Assembly (NCBI GenBank): GCA_016859345.1
Contig: CM029124.1
Coordinates: forward strand, 7,996,501-8,060,500
Length of the DNA stretch: 64,000 nt
Origin: Istiophorus platypterus
Taxonomy: Eukaryota > Chordata > Actinopteri > Istiophoriformes > Istiophoridae
Reading direction: 5' to 3'
Numbering within the stretch: position 1 is the stretch's first letter; the number at the start of each line of letters is the position of its first letter. The notes under the pieces are model-generated. The model saw nothing but the letters and a program-made list of their open reading frames with translations. It did not search any database and was not told the DNA's origin. Below, piece after piece: positions 57,957 to 64,000 of this stretch. The translations under genes and the position numbers were made by a program.

Positions 57957-60345
57957 TTTTTTTTTTCCCATCAAATCAGTACCATATTTATCAATCTTCT
58001 GAGATTCACACTAAAAAATGTTCTAATGAGGCAATTCAGGAGTATATTTCTTAGGTAAGTGTGTGTTACTAACTAAAATTTGAGAGCAACTGTTAAGCAA
58101 TTAATGATTATTAACATGTATGCTCAGAAGAGGAACAATCAGTCAGAGACAACAATTTAACCAATATCTGCCATATTGGTTATTCTTTTTAAAAAAATTC
58201 TTGTACTGAGAGAAGCTTTTTTTTTAAAAAAAAAATGGTGGAAAATCCTTCATATCCCATTAAAAAGGACAAGAATGTAAACAAAAAAACAGTAATTCCA
58301 AAACACATCTCAGAAGGTTTGTGCTCACCTTTTTTACTATACTGCAGTCATCTGGGATCTACTCTGGAAAAAATTGAAAAGACCCACAGAGCTCTCTTTA
58401 ATTTTGGACTTAAATAGTAACAATTTTGATAAATAGACTGAAGTTTGTCAGTCGCAGTAAAAGGGAATTATTTACACTTTTATCTCAACTTAAGAACAGC
58501 GTTTTACTTGTAGCAGTTTGAGATATGGTGGCCCTGATGTTTACAGTATGGTTCCCTTCATTGTTGACATGAACTTTGTTCTGACGGGAAATCATTGCTC
58601 ATTAACAACTAACAGGAATATGCTTTCTTCCTGTAAAGTATACCGTTTTAAGAAAATAACACTGCTGGTAACATCAAGATAACAAACAATGTCTTTGTCA
58701 TAATCCCTATTAGCAGAAGTTAAACAAGAAAAAACTGGAATTATCTATGATTTATTAAGTTAAGTTTTAGGCAGCAAGTTGTCTCATTCACATAAAAACT
58801 GAACACTTTAGCAGCTGGGTGCTTAATTGTTTAACGAGAGATTATATGTTGGTATTTTGGTAATAATTTCCTCGGGAGCTTTCTGTTAAGAACTATGTTA
58901 TTTGATACTAATAATAGGGAAAATTTGATGTTTCCTTTAAGGAATCTCAGTTTAATCCAAGTATATATTCATTCATTGCTCATTTATTATTGGAAATGAT
59001 AATCTTCTTATAATTTGAATTGTTTCCTTGCCTTTAGTCACACATTTTTCATGTTCAGGGGACCTGCTCTCTACTGAGAAAATAGCTCTAAGTGCACAAA
59101 ATAACAACAACTAATTTATTAAATTTGTATTTGAGTATTTAAAGATGCGTTTTTGTTTCTTTTTTTTCCTCTTGGTGGAAAAACAGTTGATATGGTTCAG
59201 CTGCTATGTTTCACTTTCACAAGCTAGCTGCTAACTTTGTCTGTGGTTTGCAGGAAGCAAGGTTGAAGAGAGCATGGCGACTGAACCAGTTCACTTTTGG
59301 GCATAAAACCAAAACAATAAGCTAAAAGAGGCTAGAAATCACCTTAGAGCTACAGAGTTGGGTTATAATGATCTGTGAGATGGTCACTAAGAACCACCAT
59401 TTACCATTATTTATTAGACTTTTAATGTCAACCAGAGGTTACTGTGAAAATTGTGTGTCATTCATTATTTTATTTTCGCCAACAATTTTAATAGAGTTGT
59501 TTGACATCAGAAAAACATCTTTATTAGGGAGTTTGCCATCCACAGCTTTCAGTGTGGTTGGAGAAGCATTTGCATTCATGCTGCAGATGAGTTCCCATGC
59601 ATCTGTGAATATGACTCAGAAAGTGATGAAATCCTGATACATTTTGTGTTTAATTTGCTGGTTGGGATTGGATTTTCTACAATGCATTTGAGTGCTGATT
59701 TAAGCTTCCAACGGGACATGTGGTGGTTGTATAACACGGGTATGAGGGATTACAACTGGTCTCATGGGGCAAGGGGATGTTAAACAAGGTTTTGGCATAA
59801 TTTCTTCATTCCTGAAGTCTGATGTCATCTGAGTCTGTGGTCCAAAAGTATTAGACAACAAAAAAATGTGTCCGAAGTTCATTTTATCCCTAGTTGTATG
59901 CAGCTAACAGGACATTTTAAGTGTTGATTAGTGTACAGTATTTGTAAATAATTCTTAACTTCTCTTGGAAAGACATATATTATTAATAATGTGTTTTACT
60001 ATATTGTCAATCATACCTACATCCACAGGAGGAGTTACAGTTATTTACAAATACATTTATTAACACTTATATCAGCTTACAATGATGTTATCAAGTGTTA
60101 TGAACTGTTTATTAAATGTTTATACGCGCCAGCTGAACCTGTTGATATGTTTAAAAGCAAACTTAATGATTTACCTTATTGTTATTATTGTTATTTCTTA
60201 AATCCTTTTTATTTGGTTACCAGTAATTTTCATATTACTGTGTGCATTTGCCTCACTGAATACATTTGAACTGTCTTGTTATCAGCTGGTCAGTCATGTG
60301 AAAAGCACATTGAACTGCACTTACCTGTAGGAAAGGTACCACACA
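57957..60345 (+). other. Zinc-finger gene 3' UTR and intergenic DNA
   Basis: AT-rich, no coding signal. The first good AATAAA on this strand is 2.4 kb downstream, so the 3' UTR could be long or use a variant signal nearer the stop. Confidence 0.4.
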
Positions 60346-60351
60346 AATAAA
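60346..60351 (+). terminator. Polyadenylation signal AATAAA
   Basis: Followed within 10 bp by a GTTTGATTG stretch. It could end a long 3' UTR of the zinc-finger gene. Confidence 0.3.
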
Positions 60352-60406
60352 GTTTGATTGATAAATTATTTTAGATGCAGGTCTGGTCAGAGAGAAATAT
60401 GATTTA

Positions 60407-60421
60407 CCAGTAGGTGGCACT
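60407..60421 (+). promoter_or_regulatory. CTCF-like motif
   Basis: CCAGTAGGTGGCACT matches the CTCF consensus CCASYAGRKGGCRSY at every position. It lies between the zinc-finger gene and the GC-rich right end. Confidence 0.4.
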
Positions 60422-61560
60422 GCAGATCCCTCTATGTATGTATGTATGTATCTATCTATCTATCCAGCAGGTCAGTGCATCTACACAAACTACTACTTTC
60501 TTACATGAGGTAAAGTTATTCCAGAGAAGGAGAGAAGGGAAGAATTTTTTTCCCACCATTTGGCTTTGTGTTTATCACAGGAATCGAGTGTATAAAATAT
60601 TTGATATGAGTTAACACAGTTATTATTGTGACATTTTGCATATCTTGCAAACATGTTTGGAAATTCAGTTCAAGGGGAGCCAAGATGAAGATCATAGCAT
60701 ATCAAAATCTTGTTTTTTTAACATCTCCATTCGGAAGAAGCTGCCCCTGCAAAGGCTTTAGCCACAGGTTCCATGCTTTGTCCGGAGCTCTCATTCCTCA
60801 GGCAGCTGGTTCAGTTTTGTTCAGAGACTCTTATTTCAGCTGCTAATTACTTCTCGGGCTCATTGAAAAAACATCAGCTCCAATATTACATCACACAATC
60901 ACCATGTTTCGAGCCATTCCATTATCACTGCCGTGGTCCGATCGAAGGACGACGGACGCCTGAAAGGCCCAGCTTGGATCGTTCCCAGGCGGCCTCCAGC
61001 TCTCACACGGAGCAGGAGCTCATTCAGGAATCTCTGTGTTTGGGAAGCTGCTTCAGGCGGTTTAGACTTTAGATTGTAGGGCTAAAGAGCTGATCGGGCC
61101 TCGATGACCCTCAAACCCAAGACCAACTACCCTAATCTGGTTATGCAACCACCCCTGAGGACAGAGGATCACAAGCAAGAACGACCCTGGATCCCTGGAC
61201 CCCAGGATCCAGCGCCCTGCATGTCAGATCACGTCTAGCCTCAAAGACGCTCCGGTGACCCAAATCTAATCAGATGATATGTTTTAGGGGATTTTCAGCT
61301 GTAATCACTTCTAGATTATACACCAGACTTGTCTGGGCTACAGTGTGTTGTTGGATCACTGCGCCATATAGTCTGTATATATAGTCTGTATAGTCTGTAT
61401 TTGACCCAAACTAGAACTATTTGAAAGACCCCCCCCCCTTAAAAAAAGAAAAACATAACAGGGCAAGAAGTTAATCTTCTGTTGAGTTAAATTATGTGAA
61501 ACTTACTCAAGGGATCTGAAGGGATTTTCTTTATGTGGGTCAAGCTGCACAGGAGAAGAG
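60422..61560. other. Intergenic, no supportable gene
   Basis: (GTAT)n and (CTAT)n runs near 60435-60463. A moderately GC-rich stretch (60740-61260) holds an open frame ending at 61072 with no recognisable domain. Confidence 0.4.
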
Positions 61561-61582
61561 GGGCTACATGGTAGTTTTTCTT

Positions 61583-61587
61583 TTTGT

Positions 61588-61659
<72 letters not shown>
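61583..61659. repeat. (GT)n microsatellite
   Basis: About 77 bp of GT with one TTTG step. Confidence 0.95.
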
Positions 61660-62281
61660 ACGCGTTTGCACCCGCAGTGTGTGTTTTAGAGGTGTGCATT
61701 TCGCACATACAAGCTGCTGCGGAGAATTTCGCTGGCACCCGGCGATCATCAGGAATTCCACTAGCCCTCGGTTGCGTAACTGGGTCATTGAGTTACTCGC
61801 CTGCCCGCCCGGTGAAGTTGTCTGCGCGGGACCGAGCCAGCTTCGGGTCTTCGAGGGGAATCCAAAAGTACACCCAAGTGGAGTCCGGGTTGGAGGTTGT
61901 CCAGAGACGGACGGAGGAGGAGGTCTGACGGGGCCCATCCTCGGGGGCCTCTGCTTTAGCGTGGAGGAGGACTGCCAACATCTGGTAGACATCCTCCGTA
62001 AAGTGAAACATACACGCAAACACATCGATAAAACTGGATATTGGGCAATGGAAGTGGGACGTCGCCGCAGTCATATTGCGGCATTTCACGCATCTGTTTA
62101 AATGTGGGATTGTGTGGGAAGACACATTGTCAGACGGGTATATAAAAGTAATGGGGTTTTTTTTGGGGGGGGTGCAGTTATTGGACAGATGCTCAAATAC
62201 TAATGAGGATTTCTGTTTTAATTTTAATTTTTTTTATTTTCCAGCGACTAGAATCATGGTGTAAACTCAAAGATGGTTTAT

Positions 62282-62312
<31 letters not shown>

Positions 62313-62335
62313 GGGAGGGCTTGAGGAAGGCCAGG
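61660..62335. other. GC-rich stretch then AT-rich spacer, no gene supported
   Basis: 61700-61990 is CpG-containing and open in several frames but shows no recognisable protein. A second GT run lies at 62283-62308. Confidence 0.4.
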
Positions 62336-62339
62336 TGAT

Positions 62340-62560
62340 GCGTTTGCCCTGTGGTTTACTTCCTATTGCTCACCCCAGCAGATATAAATCACCTCCCAGG
62401 GCCCTTCGTGCACGGAGGGGCTCGGCTTTTGAAAGCGGAGAGAGAAGGAGCGACGCGGCTGCCGCCGCTGCGCTTCTGGCCGCGGCGGCGTTTCCAGCGC
62501 AGTTGCTCCTATACGTCCTCACGCACACTGGTCCGCTACGGATCCGATTACCAGCTCGAG
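62340..62560 (+). promoter_or_regulatory. Candidate promoter with TATA box and CpG-rich leader
   Basis: TGTGGTTT (RUNX-type) and ACTTCCT (ETS-type) near 62351-62362 are followed by TATAAA at 62383-62388, then a CpG-rich leader from about 62410. Spacing fits a + strand start near 62410-62420. No coding exon is confirmed downstream. Confidence 0.35.
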
Positions 62561-62976
62561 TGAAGCCTCGCTTGTCATCCACAACCTTATTTATACAGCG
62601 TGGTTTGCAAAATGATCTCGGCCTGGAACGTAAACAGAGAGACGGGATGCAAGCTTTTAAAACACGGCCTCTCTTTGACCCTCGGGCGAAGGCCACATTT
62701 ACTACGTGATTCCCCCGAAGAGATTTCTTTCTCCTTTTCTTAAGAAAGCGTTATAAGATTATCTGACCACTTCCTTCTTTCTTTTTTTTTTTAATCGTTG
62801 CACCACTCATTTCCCCATTACCACAACAATCACGGGAATTTCCCAGAATGTGATCCAGTCATCCACCTGCTGTCTCTCTCTCCATCCTCAGACTCCACCA
62901 GTGGACACGAGGAGAAGATCCAGCTCCTGCATCTGTATCGACCTGATATGAAGGTGTTGCGTTTTGATTGATTCTC

Positions 62977-62982
62977 AATAAA
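62977..62982 (+). terminator. AATAAA hexamer
   Basis: Lies about 570 bp after the candidate promoter. It could end a short transcript, but it may be chance. Confidence 0.2.
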
Positions 62983-63963
62983 CGTCGATATTGATCTCGC
63001 TTGCTTTTTATCCCTTGAATCGCAAGGCTGAAACTCAAGGCTTCACTATTGTATCACCAGTGACCCAGTGGCGTTTTAATGGGATTTTCGTCCGAGGCAC
63101 TGTCTGTGCTCTCTGCTCAACCCCTTGTCTGTTCCACACAAAATTATACTTATACTGCTGATCACTCGAAGCCACGAAAGTTTCACTGGCAACTTATTAT
63201 GGTTCTTTTCTTTACTTTATCTGTTAATGGCAACCAAAGCATATCTTTTTCTTTAGTGGTTGCGTTTAGGCACCCACAGCAGTGATGGAGAGGCTGGTCT
63301 GGTGCAGAGAAATTCAACAGTAACCTGAAGCACCAGGCAGGAAGTGTTTTTGAACAGGAGGCTCATTGACAGACGCTTCCCCCTTTGCCCCCTTCGCCGC
63401 AGCAGGGACTGGCATCGACGGCCATGTCCCACTTCTGTTGCATCTGTCCTCCGACTCTGATGCAGAACGAGGCTCTGGACTTTATGACGCGTAAAAATCC
63501 AAAGAAATCAGCTGCTATTTGTCGGAAATTCGGATGAGTCAGAGAACCCCCCCCCCTCACCCCTGTCAACCCCCCCCCCCAGCCCGTCTCTCTCTCTCCT
63601 CTCTCTCTCTCTCTCTTTGTGCCAACCAAACGAAAGCGGACTGTTGAGGTGAGTTTTGCTGCAGACGTTTGCGCATGAGCGTTTTGCCCCCCCCCATCCC
63701 CCCACGACCCGACGTGTGAGGGCATCGCAGGTTGGTTTGCATGAGGGTAAGTTGTTGTTTTGTTGTTTGGTTTTGTTTTTCCATCACGTCGAAAGCAGAG
63801 TGAACGGCTGCTGACACACTTCCTGCCAAAAATACCGAGCCGTGACAAGCCGGGAGGGGAGGTACTAGGGAAGGGGGGGGGGCGTGTGGGCTCGGGCTTA
63901 AGGGGTTATACGGGATGCTCACAAAGTGCACGTAGTTATTTTCTCCGCTGAGCAGCCTGGACA
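62983..63963 (+). other. Possible 5' UTR region of a gene beyond the window
   Basis: Contains C- and G-runs, a CT run near 63586-63616 and good donor-like sites GAG|GTGAGT at 63649 and AGG|GTAAGT near 63747. No coding exon identified. Confidence 0.3.
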
Positions 63964-64000
63964 ATGCCGATGTTTAGTTTGGAGAGACGGGGACAAGGTC
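63964..64000 (+). CDS. Possible start of a gene cut by the window edge
   Basis: ATG at 63964 with A at -3 opens MPMFSLERRGQG up to the edge. Only twelve codons are visible and no family is recognisable. Promoter-like DNA upstream makes it plausible. Confidence 0.2.
   Translation, partial: MPMFSLERRGQG

Noticed and set aside
60773..61072. 99-codon + strand open frame
   Set aside because: The last 45 codons look moderately coding-like, but no splice sites, homologue or domain could be recognised.
61535..62101. 188-codon + strand open frame
   Set aside because: Begins by reading a GT repeat as Cys-Val; the remainder has no recognisable domain and lies in CpG-rich promoter-like DNA.
62892..62968. 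Exon-like stretch after CCATCCTCAG reading DSTSGHEEKIQLLHLYRPDM
   Set aside because: Only about 25 open codons, a weak donor, and no matching upstream exon found. Noted but too weak to annotate.
1..64000. CRISPR arrays, phage or bacterial defence systems
   Set aside because: Repeats here are eukaryotic micro- and minisatellites without spacer structure, and the genes are spliced vertebrate genes.

Overview
The window looks like nuclear DNA of a ray-finned (teleost) fish. The evidence is spliced vertebrate genes with long AT-rich introns, very dense (GT)n/(AC)n microsatellites, a vertebrate zbtb18 next to an adss2, and a C2H2 gene with the N-terminal arrangement common in teleost zinc-finger families. 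No bacterial, phage or CRISPR features were seen. || Layout, left to right. 1-4653: 5' flank of zbtb18, with microsatellites, an E-box cluster and a possible first coding exon at 1616-1631. 4654-6351: main coding exon of zbtb18 (+ strand), a BTB/zinc-finger repressor. 6352-7445: its 3' UTR. 7446-11850: a rearranged repeat block. It holds two extra copies of the distal 3' UTR bounded by (GT)n, then about 160 perfect copies of a 15-bp minisatellite. 11850-31469: gene-poor intergenic DNA with microsatellites and no supportable gene; the left end of the adss2 3' UTR probably lies in its last part. 31470-52376: adss2 (- strand), adenylosuccinate synthetase, reconstructed here as 13 coding exons giving 460 residues. 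Its introns carry at least six copies of one AT-rich interspersed repeat and a degenerate duplicate of exon 2. 52377-53000: CpG-rich adss2 promoter with a perfect NRF1 palindrome. 53300-55200: two short protein-like segments whose gene I do not recognise. 56374-57956: a two-exon gene for a six-finger C2H2 protein (+). 58000-61500: AT-rich, no gene. 61560-64000: GC-rich, promoter-like DNA with a TATA box and strong splice donors, perhaps the 5' end of another + strand gene. || Function. zbtb18 is a transcriptional repressor of neuronal and muscle differentiation programmes; adss2 is a purine-synthesis enzyme. They are neighbours because of old vertebrate synteny (ZBTB18 and ADSS2 lie near each other on human 1q44 in the same orientations), not a shared pathway. 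|| I found no clearly new system. The best leads are the adss2 exon-2 duplicate (87 nt, both splice sites retained, in frame if added after exon 2), the mosaic zbtb18 3' UTR duplication ending in a 2.4-kb perfect minisatellite, and an unassigned coding-like exon at 55031. All coordinates were read by eye, without alignment tools.
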